A DNA stretch of 23,395 bases from an uncultured Caryophanales bacterium. GTDB taxonomy: Bacteria > Bacillota_I > Bacilli_A > RFN20 > CAG-826. The notes beneath the pieces are model-generated. The model saw only the letters and a program-made list of their open reading frames with translations, was not told the origin of the DNA and searched no databases. The translations under genes were made by a program, and so were the position numbers. Location: contig CAJJXG010000021.1 in the NCBI GenBank assembly GCA_905197045.1, forward strand, positions 1 to 23,395. Reading direction: 5' to 3'. Of the stretch, positions 15,383-23,341 are shown piece by piece; position 1 is the stretch's first letter, and the number at the start of each line of letters is the position of its first letter.

Positions 15383-16780
15383 ATGGAAAATAAAGATATT
15401 GAAATTGTCGAAGAAGAAAAAGAAGGAATCTCGATTGGAGATATATTTAAGAAAATCTGGCACGCTAAAATTACTCTTGGAGTAAGTTTTATCGTTATTC
15501 TTGTACTTGGCGTTTTTGGAATTCACTATTTATACACAAAACCAAATCAAATTTATACTGGGTCAGTCACTTATCAATTTAAAGGGTCAACTGAAGGTTT
15601 ATATCCTAACGGAACAACTTTTGATTACCGTACAATGATTGAACCAGAACAGCTTGAAGCAATTAAAAATAGTAAAGAAGAATATGCTAATATCGACATC
15701 GATAAGATGCTTGAAAATAATGCTATATCAGTTTCTTTATTAACAGGACAAGCTACAAATGAAAATGGTGAAACAGTAACTGTTGATTTACCAAATTATG
15801 TTTCTATTCAATGCTCTGCTTCTTATTTTGATAACGAAACTCAAGCTAAGAACTTCTTAAAAGATGTTCTTGATGCTCCAAACAACCTTGCTAATTCTTT
15901 ATATGATGCAATTGATTTTGAATCTAATTTAACACTTGCTGATGTTAGCTTAACTTATGAAGACCAAATAGATTATTTGATTCTTCAAAGAGACCTTGTC
16001 ATTGAAAATTATGAAGAATTAAGTTCAGTTTTTGGTCGTAATGCTTATACTGATAAAAATAACACTTCAACAATTACTCAAACTTTAACATCAATTAAAT
16101 CATTTTTTACCACAAATAATCTCTCATCCCTTCAAACATTAGCTACCGAAAAGAAATATGTTAAATCTATTAACGATAACGAAATTGCTCAACTTGATAG
16201 CGAACTTAAACGTTTAGTTGCTGAATATAATTTTAATTCAACACAAATTAATAATTTGCAAACCGAATGGGATAAAATCACAAATAGCGGCAGCACAATT
16301 ATTTCTACACCTAACGATTTTTTAACAGCTATATACGAATTAACAACAGAAAATTCAAAATTATATAGTAGAATTGAGACTCTTGCCAAAAAGCTTGGCT
16401 ACAATGATATGAGTATTTTGGAAGGGAAAATTGAACTTGGAACTAAAAGTGAACAAGGACAAGATTATAAAGAACCTGAACCAGACAGTACATTTCTCAA
16501 ACAACTTGATACGATTACAACAAACTTAACTACTTATACTGAACAATTACAATTAACAACTGAATATTTATACACAAATTATGCAAAACCAATTTATACA
16601 TTAACTTCAGTTGTTGAAATTAGTGGCGGGTTAAATATTTTCTTAAATGGTGCAATAAGTTTTGTAGTTGCTGCTATTCTTGCTTGTGTTATTGCTGGAA
16701 TTAAAGGCAATATTGATATCAAAAAAGAAGAAAAAAATAAGCAAGATGTTCTTGAAGAAGAAGCTACTGAAAATAAATAA
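15383..16780 (+). CDS. Wzz/YveK-like polysaccharide co-polymerase-type membrane protein
   Basis: A 465-residue protein with an acidic cytoplasmic N terminus, a helix at about 30-51, a large external domain (52-415) and a second helix at about 419-440, then a short charged tail. This topology, with ISIGDIFKKIWHAKITLG before helix 1, is that of Wzz chain-length determinants and the YveK/CapA modulators of bacterial tyrosine kinases. The external part is rich in Asn, Thr, Leu and Glu and looks helical in its second half (for example NEIAQLDSELKRLVAEYNF). The proline-rich stretch typical before helix 2 is weak. No kinase, polymerase or glycosyltransferase gene is next to it, so the assignment rests on topology and sequence flavour. 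GGAG at 15372-15375 supports the ATG. Confidence 0.65.
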   Translation: MENKDIEIVEEEKEGISIGDIFKKIWHAKITLGVSFIVILVLGVFGIHYLYTKPNQIYTGSVTYQFKGSTEGLYPNGTTFDYRTMIEPEQLEAIKNSKEEYANIDIDKMLENNAISVSLLTGQATNENGETVTVDLPNYVSIQCSASYFDNETQAKNFLKDVLDAPNNLANSLYDAIDFESNLTLADVSLTYEDQIDYLILQRDLVIENYEELSSVFGRNAYTDKNNTSTITQTLTSIKSFFTTNNLSSLQTLATEKKYVKSINDNEIAQLDSELKRLVAEYNFNSTQINNLQTEWDKITNSGSTIISTPNDFLTAIYELTTENSKLYSRIETLAKKLGYNDMSILEGKIELGTKSEQGQDYKEPEPDSTFLKQLDTITTNLTTYTEQLQLTTEYLYTNYAKPIYTLTSVVEISGGLNIFLNGAISFVVAAILACVIAGIKGNIDIKKEEKNKQDVLEEEATENK

Positions 16781-16794
16781 TTAGTAAAAGAATT

Positions 16795-16839
16795 AAAAGA
16801 AAAGACTGCCTCTCATAGTGTGCGGCAGTCTTTTCTTTT
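16795..16839. terminator. Bidirectional terminator between the Wzz-like gene and trmB
   Basis: A 16-bp perfect stem, AAAAGAAAAGACTGCC (16795-16810) with GGCAGTCTTTTCTTTT (16824-16839), with a 13-nt loop, between convergent genes. Confidence 0.9.
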
Positions 16840-16855
16840 GCAAATGTGAAAGAGA

Positions 16856-17536
16856 CTATTCGCCTTCTTCTTTTATGACTTCTTTAATTGTCTCTTTTGT
16901 ATTTTTAAGAATTAATCTTTTAATTTTTATGCCTTCACTTTTATAGCGATTTTCAAATTCTGTTAAAGCATCAAAATTTTCACTTGCCGATTCATAATCT
17001 TCATTTTGATAAATGATTTCCCATTTATACTCTTTAAATTTATCTAATGAATATTCATAGAAAAGATCATTATCTGTTTTATAAAAAATACATGCACCTT
17101 CTTTTAAAACCTTACTGTATTCAACTAAGAAATTAGGAGATGTTAGTCTTCTTTTTTCATGTCTTTTTTTAGGCCATGGATCACTAAAATTTAAAAAAAC
17201 CCCGCAAAATAAGTCTTTTTTTAAGATTTTAGAAAGTTTATAAAAATCTCCAGCAATTAAACGAACATTAGTTAAATTAGCTTCATCGATCTTTTTTAAG
17301 GCCGTTCCGGCTATTGATTTATCAAGTTCAATTACTAAAAAATTATAATTTGGAAATTTTGAAGCCATAGAAAGAATAAATTGACCTCTCCCTGGACCAA
17401 TTTCTAAATAAGTATCTTTTTCTTTTATAAAAGAAAGAATCTTTTCTTCTTCTACAATATCATCATTTAGAAAAAATTCATTTTTAGTATTTGTTTTTAA
17501 ATACTCAATAGCCCATGGCTTAAATCTACTTCTCAT
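16856..17536 (-). CDS. trmB: tRNA (guanine-N7-)-methyltransferase
   Basis: S-adenosylmethionine-dependent enzyme that methylates G46 in the variable loop of tRNAs. In 226 residues the SAM-binding site is YLEIGPGRGQFIL (43-55), with the acidic residue in VIELDKS (68-74) and GDF (96-98). The family signature NFSDPWPKKRHEKRRL spans 116-131, and KTDND plus LTEFENRYKSEG appear near the end. The ATG lies inside the last codons of pepV (11-nt overlap) with no strong Shine-Dalgarno, suggesting coupling. Its stop is TAG. It is the last gene of the coaX/PanT-like/pepV/trmB run, and the strong terminator at 16795-16839 follows. Confidence 0.95.
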   Translation of the reverse strand: MRSRFKPWAIEYLKTNTKNEFFLNDDIVEEEKILSFIKEKDTYLEIGPGRGQFILSMASKFPNYNFLVIELDKSIAGTALKKIDEANLTNVRLIAGDFYKLSKILKKDLFCGVFLNFSDPWPKKRHEKRRLTSPNFLVEYSKVLKEGACIFYKTDNDLFYEYSLDKFKEYKWEIIYQNEDYESASENFDALTEFENRYKSEGIKIKRLILKNTKETIKEVIKEEGE

Positions 17537-18896
17537 TCTTTAAGTTACCTAAAGCATAAATTGCATGAGCATAAATTGGCATTGAAGAATAAAAATCTTC
17601 TAAATCAATCTTTTCATTTTCTTCATGGATATGGTCAACTTTACCTGGGAAGCAACTTCCAAAAGCAACTGTATTTTTAGCTTCTTTAGCATAAGTTCCA
17701 CCACCAATTGCCATTGGTTTATGTGTCGTATCACCTGTTTCTTCTACATAAACTTTATAAAGTTCTTTAATGAAATCAGTTTTATTAGGATCAAAATAAA
17801 GATAAGGTGTTTTACTATCAACTCTTATTAAAAGAGGTGAACATTGTTGAATCTTTTCAATTGTTTTATCTACATCACAATTTTCTGGATGTCTAAAATT
17901 TACAACCATTTTAAAATGGCCATTTTCATAATCAATAATTCCAACATTAAAGGTTGTTTTGCCCATATCTTTACTTTCACAATACACATGCATATTTTTA
18001 CCATTTACATTGCTATATTCGTTACAAAGTAAAGTTAACATTGGGTTATTATAAACTTCGCCTAAAACTCCTAAAGCTATAACTGCACTATTTAAGCCAA
18101 GTTCAGGTGTTGACCCATGAGCAGATTTTCCTAAAAATTCAAAAGTATCTTCACTTAACTTGTTAAATTTAACTTTTGGATCATTTTTAAGGTATTCATC
18201 AAGTTTTTCTGGTTCTTCAACTTTACAAATGCAGCTATCTATTACAACGTTTGAAGCAACTCCGCCCTTAATTGAAATAACGTTATTAAGTGGTAAATTG
18301 CCATCATATGTATAATTAGCAATTCCTTTTTCACCATAAATTAATGGGAAATCAGCATCAGGAGTAAATCCATAAGTTGGCTCTTCTTTCTTCAAATGCT
18401 CAAAATAATAAGCAAGACAAGATGAACCTCTTTCTTCATCGCCACCAAAAACAAGTTTGACACGATAGTTTTTGATTAAGCCATGATCTTTTAATGCTTT
18501 TAAAGCGTAATATGCAGCAATTCCAGGTCCTTTATCATCGCTTGTTCCTCTAGCATATAAGCGATTTTCTTTTTCATCTAAAAAAGGTGTAAATGGAGGA
18601 TGATTCCATTTACCGGTAGCAGGTACAACATCTTGATGAGCAAAGATAGAAACGAGTTGTTTTCCTTCACCAGTTGAAATTTCAATGCATCTTCCATCGC
18701 ACATATCAACATCAAAGCCATCTTTTAAGGCTAATTCTTTTAAAAATGCAAAACAATCATGAACACCTTTTCCATAAGGCATTACATCACTTACTGTTTT
18801 TTCGTCATATACTGAATCGATTGAGCAATCTTTAATTAATGTATCTAACGCTTCTTTTTCATATTTTTTACAGATTTCTTTAAAGTTTAAATTCAT
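17526..18896 (-). CDS. pepV: M20 family dipeptidase, PepV/Sapep type
   Basis: Cytoplasmic zinc dipeptidase that splits dipeptides, often with N-terminal beta-Ala or D-residues, feeding amino acids to the cell. Counting from the chosen ATG it has 456 residues. Metal-site residues are in the places known for PepV: His87 and Asp89 in FAHQDVVP, the bridging Asp120 in GTSDDKG, Glu154/Glu155 in GGDEERGSS, TPDADFPLIYGEKG, and a C-terminal His at about 422 in VDHIHEEN. The lid domain has HGSTPELGLNSA, and GGGTYAKE is also visible. The frame is open to 18926, but CGAGGTGG lies just before the ATG at 18894-18896, which is therefore preferred. It follows the PanT-like gene by 59 nt, which hold a TATAAT, and overlaps trmB by 11 nt. 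Confidence 0.93.
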   Translation of the reverse strand: MNLNFKEICKKYEKEALDTLIKDCSIDSVYDEKTVSDVMPYGKGVHDCFAFLKELALKDGFDVDMCDGRCIEISTGEGKQLVSIFAHQDVVPATGKWNHPPFTPFLDEKENRLYARGTSDDKGPGIAAYYALKALKDHGLIKNYRVKLVFGGDEERGSSCLAYYFEHLKKEEPTYGFTPDADFPLIYGEKGIANYTYDGNLPLNNVISIKGGVASNVVIDSCICKVEEPEKLDEYLKNDPKVKFNKLSEDTFEFLGKSAHGSTPELGLNSAVIALGVLGEVYNNPMLTLLCNEYSNVNGKNMHVYCESKDMGKTTFNVGIIDYENGHFKMVVNFRHPENCDVDKTIEKIQQCSPLLIRVDSKTPYLYFDPNKTDFIKELYKVYVEETGDTTHKPMAIGGGTYAKEAKNTVAFGSCFPGKVDHIHEENEKIDLEDFYSSMPIYAHAIYALGNLKNEK

Positions 18897-18914
18897 AATC
18901 CACCTCGATTTACA

Positions 18915-18920
18915 ATTATA
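18915..18920 (-). promoter_or_regulatory. Candidate -10 box for pepV-trmB
   Basis: A perfect TATAAT on the minus strand, 19 nt upstream of the pepV ATG, in the only real gap of this gene run. The -35 is not convincing, so pepV may also be read through from coaX. Confidence 0.35.
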
Positions 18921-18955
18921 TAACAAAGTTAAAAGATTTCTTATTGATTTGATTT

Positions 18956-19732
18956 TTAATTAAAATGATAAAACAAGAATAAGACAAGTCCGGCTAAAGC
19001 AATTACAACAAAAGCTAAAATAACAGTAATTGTAATTAATGAATTGCGACTTAAAGCAGCGGTATCTGTTTCACTTTTAAATCTTACATTTAAACTAAAT
19101 ATTCTCTCGTTTTTCTTAATTACAAATTTATAAATAGCTGCCATAATGCTTGGAGAAAGAATAATTGCTGCTGCAATTTCGCAAACTGCACCTGGAGCAA
19201 TGAAGGTGGCAATAAAATTACCAAAGCTTCCAAAAGCTTTATTATTAGCTTCAATAATTGAAGTTAAATCCATTGCGCGAGAAATATAAAAAATATCTAA
19301 ATAGCCAAAAACGTAAAGGCAGCTAAGAGTTAAGACAGTATGAAGTAAGGTTAAAATACCACATAATGGCGCTGCTACTGTCAAAAAGCCTGCAAAAGTA
19401 GTCTTTTTTCTTAATAAATCAAAAACAAGACCAGCAATAAATCCAAATAATACTCTAGGTAAAATTGACACGAAAGGATTTAAGAAAAGATAATTAATGG
19501 TACCAGGATATTGTAGAGAAACTAATAATGAAAGGACCCCCATAAATAGTCCAAACACTGCTCCTGTCCATTTTCCAAAAAGTAAGGCTCCAACAAGTAC
19601 TAAAATATGCATTGTAGTAAAGCTAATTGGGCCAACTGTAATGTAACCAATATAAGGTACATAAGAAAAAATAACAAATAATGCTAAAAATAAAGCATAA
19701 AATGATACGTAAAATATTGTTTTCCTATACAT
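18956..19732 (-). CDS. ECF transporter S component, PanT-like (probable pantothenate uptake)
   Basis: The substrate-binding membrane subunit of an energy-coupling factor vitamin transporter. It has 258 residues with about six helices in residues 6-205. The GPISFTTMHILVLVGALLFG segment (34-53) and the FLNPFVSILPRVLFGFIAGL region (83-102) are typical of the PF12822/PanT-type group. The pantothenate assignment rests mainly on the direct overlap with coaX, which phosphorylates pantothenate. The frame opens at an ATG at 19747, but GAGGAG lies 8 nt before a second ATG at 19730-19732, overlapping the coaX stop by 8 nt, so the latter is chosen. The ATPase and T subunits are not in the window, so it must use a shared module. 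A seventh hydrophobic helix at about 231-255, after a polar linker, is beyond the usual S-component length. Confidence 0.82.
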   Translation of the reverse strand: MYRKTIFYVSFYALFLALFVIFSYVPYIGYITVGPISFTTMHILVLVGALLFGKWTGAVFGLFMGVLSLLVSLQYPGTINYLFLNPFVSILPRVLFGFIAGLVFDLLRKKTTFAGFLTVAAPLCGILTLLHTVLTLSCLYVFGYLDIFYISRAMDLTSIIEANNKAFGSFGNFIATFIAPGAVCEIAAAIILSPSIMAAIYKFVIKKNERIFSLNVRFKSETDTAALSRNSLITITVILAFVVIALAGLVLFLFYHFN

Positions 19733-20489
19733 TTGAGCTCTCCTCATTCATCTTATAAATTTCGTAAAGTCCATCAAGTATAAGGTTTTCATCATAAATA
19801 AACTCATTTAAAACGTTGCGAATGATTTTTGAAAAGCCGCCAGTTAATATTCTTTTTAAGCGATAACCTAATTCATTTTCCATTTCTTTAGCAAACTCTT
19901 TAATCATAAAAGCTTGACCATATACAATGCCTGATTCAATACAATCTTTTGTATTTCTTCCAATTACTCTATTAGGAACAATAATTGGAGTTTCTAAAAG
20001 CTGGCTTGTAGATGAGACAAGAGTTTTAAGACTAATTTCCATGCCTGAAGTGATCGCTCCACCAATAAAAGCGCCATTTTTATCTACAATATAGATTTTT
20101 GTCGCAGTGCCTAAATCAGCTACCAAAGAACATTCTCCATATTTACTTTTTGCAGCAAGCGCTCCACTTAACATATCGGCTCCAAGTTCATTTGGATTAT
20201 CAATTTTTAAAGGTAATTTAGTTTTAACCTTTTTCCCTAAAATTAATGCATCCACGTTAAAAACAAGTTCAATTGCTCGATGTAAAATTGGAGTTAGTAA
20301 AGGAACAACACTTGATATAATTGCTCCTTCAATTTTTACATCTTTTCCAATAATTGAAGCTAGAGAATAAGCATACTCATCACTGCTTTTTTCTCTAATC
20401 GTTCTTATTAAGTAAGTCTTGATAATCGTGCCTTTATCAATAAGAGCAAACTTAATAGATGTGTTTCCGCAATCTAAACACAAAATCAT
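19725..20489 (-). CDS. coaX: Type III pantothenate kinase
   Basis: First enzyme of coenzyme A synthesis: it phosphorylates pantothenate with ATP and needs a monovalent cation. It belongs to the acetate/sugar-kinase-Hsp70 fold and is not inhibited by CoA in known members. In 254 residues the phosphate-1 loop is LCLDCGNTSIKFAL (3-16) with Asp6. ELGADMLSGALAAK (101-114) includes the catalytic Asp105. VADLGTATKIY (123-133), GGAITSGMEIS, ESGIVYGQA and LTGGFSKII complete the set. AAAGGAAA precedes the ATG. The gene overlaps the PanT-like S component by 8 nt, a direct uptake-plus-trapping arrangement. The stop is TAG. Confidence 0.95.
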   Translation of the reverse strand: MILCLDCGNTSIKFALIDKGTIIKTYLIRTIREKSSDEYAYSLASIIGKDVKIEGAIISSVVPLLTPILHRAIELVFNVDALILGKKVKTKLPLKIDNPNELGADMLSGALAAKSKYGECSLVADLGTATKIYIVDKNGAFIGGAITSGMEISLKTLVSSTSQLLETPIIVPNRVIGRNTKDCIESGIVYGQAFMIKEFAKEMENELGYRLKRILTGGFSKIIRNVLNEFIYDENLILDGLYEIYKMNEESSNV

Positions 20490-20571
20490 AAATTTGTTTC
20501 CTTTCTACAGTCTTAAAAAAGTACCGTGAACTTTACAGCCATTATTAAAACATTTTAAATATATTAAAGCA

Positions 20572-20645
20572 AATAAAAAATGAGATTTGCTTGTTGGTTT
20601 TTGGCCTTCTTTATTTCCAAAAACCTTGCAAATCTCAACTTTTTT
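20572..20645. terminator. Bidirectional terminator with a nested long hairpin
   Basis: The outer stem is TGAGATTTGC (20581-20590) with GCAAATCTCA (20628-20637). The inner stem is GGTTTTTGG (20596-20604) with CCAAAAACC (20617-20625), with small unpaired linkers. T-rich flanks on both sides let it end leuS on -. The minus-strand sequence contains GATTTGCAAGGTTTTT, the same 16 bases as 10576-10591. Confidence 0.8.
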
Positions 20646-20681
20646 ATCTTTTAAATGATAATAATTATGTTTCTATAAGGT

Positions 20682-23087
20682 TTATTTAACTACAACTGAG
20701 ACAATTTTGTTTTTTACGACAATTACTTTAACAATTGTTTTTCCGTTAGTGAAGTTTTGAACTTTCTCACTATTTAAAGCTTCTTTTGTTACGACTTCAT
20801 CATCTTCCTCTTTATTAACTTCAATTGTATCTCTCAATTTTCCATTTACTTGAACTGCCATCTTAACTTTAGAAAGAACTGTTTTACTTTCATCATAAGT
20901 TGGCCATTTAGCAAAAGTAATCATTTCTTCATGACCTAAATATTTATGCCAAATTTCTTCACCAACAAATGGACAGATGCAATCAAACATTTTGACAAAG
21001 TTTTCAATGTAAGGTTTATAAATCGTATTAGCTTTATAAAGTTCGTTAACAAAAATCATCATTTGAGAAATTGCAGTATTAAATTGTAATGCCTCAAAAT
21101 CACTAGTAACCTTCTTGACGGTAACATTATAAATATAGTCTAATGAACCATCATTTTTATCACTAAATTTTCCTCTAAAAGCATCATCTTCAAACATTCT
21201 ATAAACTCTATCTATAAAACGTCTAGCCCCTTCAAGTCCACTATTTGACCAAGGAAGAGATGCTTCAAGTGGTCCCATAAACATTTCATAAAGTCTTAAG
21301 GTATCAGCGCCAAATTTATCTACAATCTCATCAGGATTTATTACATTTCCTCTAGATTTAGACATTTTTTCTCCATTTTCTCCTAAAATCATTCCTTGGT
21401 GGAAGAGTTTTTTAAATGGTTCTTTTGTAGAAACAACGCCTTGATCATAAAGGAATTTATGCCAGAAACGAGCATAAAGTAAATGCAAAACGGCATGCTC
21501 TTGACCACCAATATATAAATCAACAGGTAACCAGTGATCTAATAATTTTTTATCCGCGATACATTTATCATTATGTGGATCAATATATCTTAAATAATAC
21601 CAACAGCTTCCAGCCCATTGAGGCATTGTATTAGTTTCTCTAGTGGCTTTTTTACCATCATATTCAATATGTACCCAATCTTTAGCATGAATAAGAGGTG
21701 ATTCACCTGTTCCGCTAGGTTTATATTCGTCTAGTTCTGGTAAAACAAGAGGAAGTTCATCTTCTTTTAAGCTAATCATTTTCTCAGTTCCATCAAATTC
21801 AATAATTGGAATTGGTTCACCCCAATATCTTTGACGTGAGAAAAGCCAATCTCTTAATTTGTAATTAACTTTAAAATTACCAGCATTAAGTTCGATAAGT
21901 TTATTGGTGACTAATTCTTTACCTTCTTTAATATTCTTACCATTTATAAAATCACTATTAATATGAGGCGCATCTTTAGTCATCGCTTCTTTAGAAATAT
22001 CACCTTCTAAAACTTGAATCATCTCAAGATTATATTTTTTTGCAAAAGTATAATCTCTTTCATCATGAGCTGGAACAGCCATAACTGCTCCGCTTCCATA
22101 ACTTGCAAGAACATAATCAGCAATCCAAATAGGAACTTTTTTATTATTTATTGGATTAATGGCATATCTTCCAGTAAATACACCACTTTTATCTTTATTA
22201 AGTTCAGTTCTATCCATATCAGATTTATGTGAAACTACTTCGACATAATCTTCAACTGCTTTTCTTTGTTCATCACTTACTATTTCTTTAACAAGAGGGT
22301 GTTCTGGAGCAAGGCAACAATAAGTACAACCAAAAAGTGTATCTGCTCTAGTTGTAAAAACTTTAAATGTTTTATCGCTTCCTTCAATTTTAAAAACAAC
22401 TTCAGTACCTAAAGATTTACCAATCCAGTTATGTTGAAGTTCAATAGTAGATTGAGGCCAATCAAGACCTTTTAAATCTTCATCAAGTCTATCGGCATAA
22501 GAAGTGATTTTAAGCATCCATTGTCTCATTGGCTTTCTAATAACTGGATAACCACCTCTTTCACTTTTTCCATCTATTACTTCTTCATTTGCTAAAACCG
22601 TTCCAAGTTCTGGACACCAGTTAACTGGCTTATAATCAACATAAGCAAGACCATTGTCATACATTTTTTTAAAAATCCATTGAGTCCACTTGTAATATTT
22701 TGGATCACAGGTCATGACTTCTCGATCATAATCATAAGAAAAACCGAGCATTTTAATTTGCCTACGGAAATTAGCAATGTTTTTTAAGGTAAACTTTTCT
22801 GGATGTTCGTTCATTTTCATAGCATATTGCTCAGCAGGAAGTCCAAAAGCATCCCATCCGATTGGATGAAGGACATTAAAACCTTGCATTCTTTTCATAC
22901 GAGCAACAATATCGGTTGCAGTATATCCTTCAGGATGTCCGACATGTAAGCCTTGACCGCTTGGGTAAGGAAACATATCTAAAATGTAATATTTTGGTTT
23001 AGAAAAATCATAAGTATCGCACTTATATTCTTTTCTATCTTCCCAAACTTTGGCCCATTTTTGTTCTACTTCTTTATGGTTATACAT
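20682..23087 (-). CDS. leuS: Leucyl-tRNA synthetase
   Basis: Class Ia synthetase charging tRNA-Leu. The 801 residues show the bacterial layout. The Rossmann N-terminal part has FPYPSGQGLHVGHPEGYTAT (39-58; HIGH motif His48-His51) and HPIGWDAFGLPAEQYA. The CP1 editing domain has FTTRADTLFGCTYC and GSGAVMAVPAHDERD, which remove mischarged amino acids. The second Rossmann half has RYWGEPIPI, GSCWYYLRY, LYIGGQEHAVLHLLY and the KMSKS loop GEKMSKSRGN (Lys574-Ser578). An anticodon-binding helical domain and the C-terminal domain (VNGKLRD) follow. TGGAGG lies about 7 nt before the ATG. It is monocistronic, preceded by a leucine-specific T-box leader and a strong promoter, and ended by the nested hairpin at 20581-20637. 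Confidence 0.97.
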   Translation of the reverse strand: MYNHKEVEQKWAKVWEDRKEYKCDTYDFSKPKYYILDMFPYPSGQGLHVGHPEGYTATDIVARMKRMQGFNVLHPIGWDAFGLPAEQYAMKMNEHPEKFTLKNIANFRRQIKMLGFSYDYDREVMTCDPKYYKWTQWIFKKMYDNGLAYVDYKPVNWCPELGTVLANEEVIDGKSERGGYPVIRKPMRQWMLKITSYADRLDEDLKGLDWPQSTIELQHNWIGKSLGTEVVFKIEGSDKTFKVFTTRADTLFGCTYCCLAPEHPLVKEIVSDEQRKAVEDYVEVVSHKSDMDRTELNKDKSGVFTGRYAINPINNKKVPIWIADYVLASYGSGAVMAVPAHDERDYTFAKKYNLEMIQVLEGDISKEAMTKDAPHINSDFINGKNIKEGKELVTNKLIELNAGNFKVNYKLRDWLFSRQRYWGEPIPIIEFDGTEKMISLKEDELPLVLPELDEYKPSGTGESPLIHAKDWVHIEYDGKKATRETNTMPQWAGSCWYYLRYIDPHNDKCIADKKLLDHWLPVDLYIGGQEHAVLHLLYARFWHKFLYDQGVVSTKEPFKKLFHQGMILGENGEKMSKSRGNVINPDEIVDKFGADTLRLYEMFMGPLEASLPWSNSGLEGARRFIDRVYRMFEDDAFRGKFSDKNDGSLDYIYNVTVKKVTSDFEALQFNTAISQMMIFVNELYKANTIYKPYIENFVKMFDCICPFVGEEIWHKYLGHEEMITFAKWPTYDESKTVLSKVKMAVQVNGKLRDTIEVNKEEDDEVVTKEALNSEKVQNFTNGKTIVKVIVVKNKIVSVVVK

Positions 23088-23104
23088 GAATCAACCTCCA
23101 TTAA

Positions 23105-23280
23105 ATAAAAAAATCCTTAGAAACTCTAAGGACGCTATTGACGTGGTACCACCTTAGTTCGTGAATATTTCACGCACTCATTTAAATATTTCGTTACTTG
23201 ATGTGAGATTTAAGGTTTTGTTACTGATTTTCACCATCCATCAGCTCTCTAAAAACAAATTAACTTAATTAGTCATCAGC
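23105..23280 (-). promoter_or_regulatory. T-box leader of leuS, specifier CTC (Leu)
   Basis: The minus-strand leader has the T-box hallmarks. Stem I has AGAGAG (rc of 23245-23250) followed by CTGATGGATGGTGAAAATCAG. The stem I base is TGATG (rc 23274-23278) with CATCA (rc 23199-23203). The antiterminator box is AAGGTGGTACCACG (rc 23142-23155), followed by a terminator hairpin TCCTTAGA-GTT-TCTAAGGA with seven T (rc 23107-23132). The triplet just inside the stem I base, CTC (rc 23205-23207) followed by A, is at the specifier position and encodes leucine. Uncharged tRNA-Leu(GAG) would stabilise the antiterminator and turn leuS on. Confidence 0.93.
23107..23132 (-). terminator. T-box regulated terminator of leuS leader
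   Basis: An 8-bp stem with a GTT loop followed by seven T on the minus strand. Its left arm partly overlaps the antiterminator fold, which makes the two exclusive. Confidence 0.9.
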
Positions 23281-23283
23281 AAA

Positions 23284-23312
23284 ATTATAAAGATAAAAAT
23301 AACAAACTGCAA
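23284..23312 (-). promoter_or_regulatory. Promoter of leuS
   Basis: On the minus strand TTGCAG (23307-23312), a 17-bp spacer, then a perfect TATAAT (23284-23289). Transcription would start around 23277, at the first bases of the T-box. Confidence 0.75.
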
Positions 23313-23341
23313 TAAATTAAAGACGTGGAAATTGGTTTCTT

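Noticed and set aside
20107..20370. 87-residue plus-strand frame inside coaX
   Set aside because: Antisense to a fully conserved kinase; no family resemblance.
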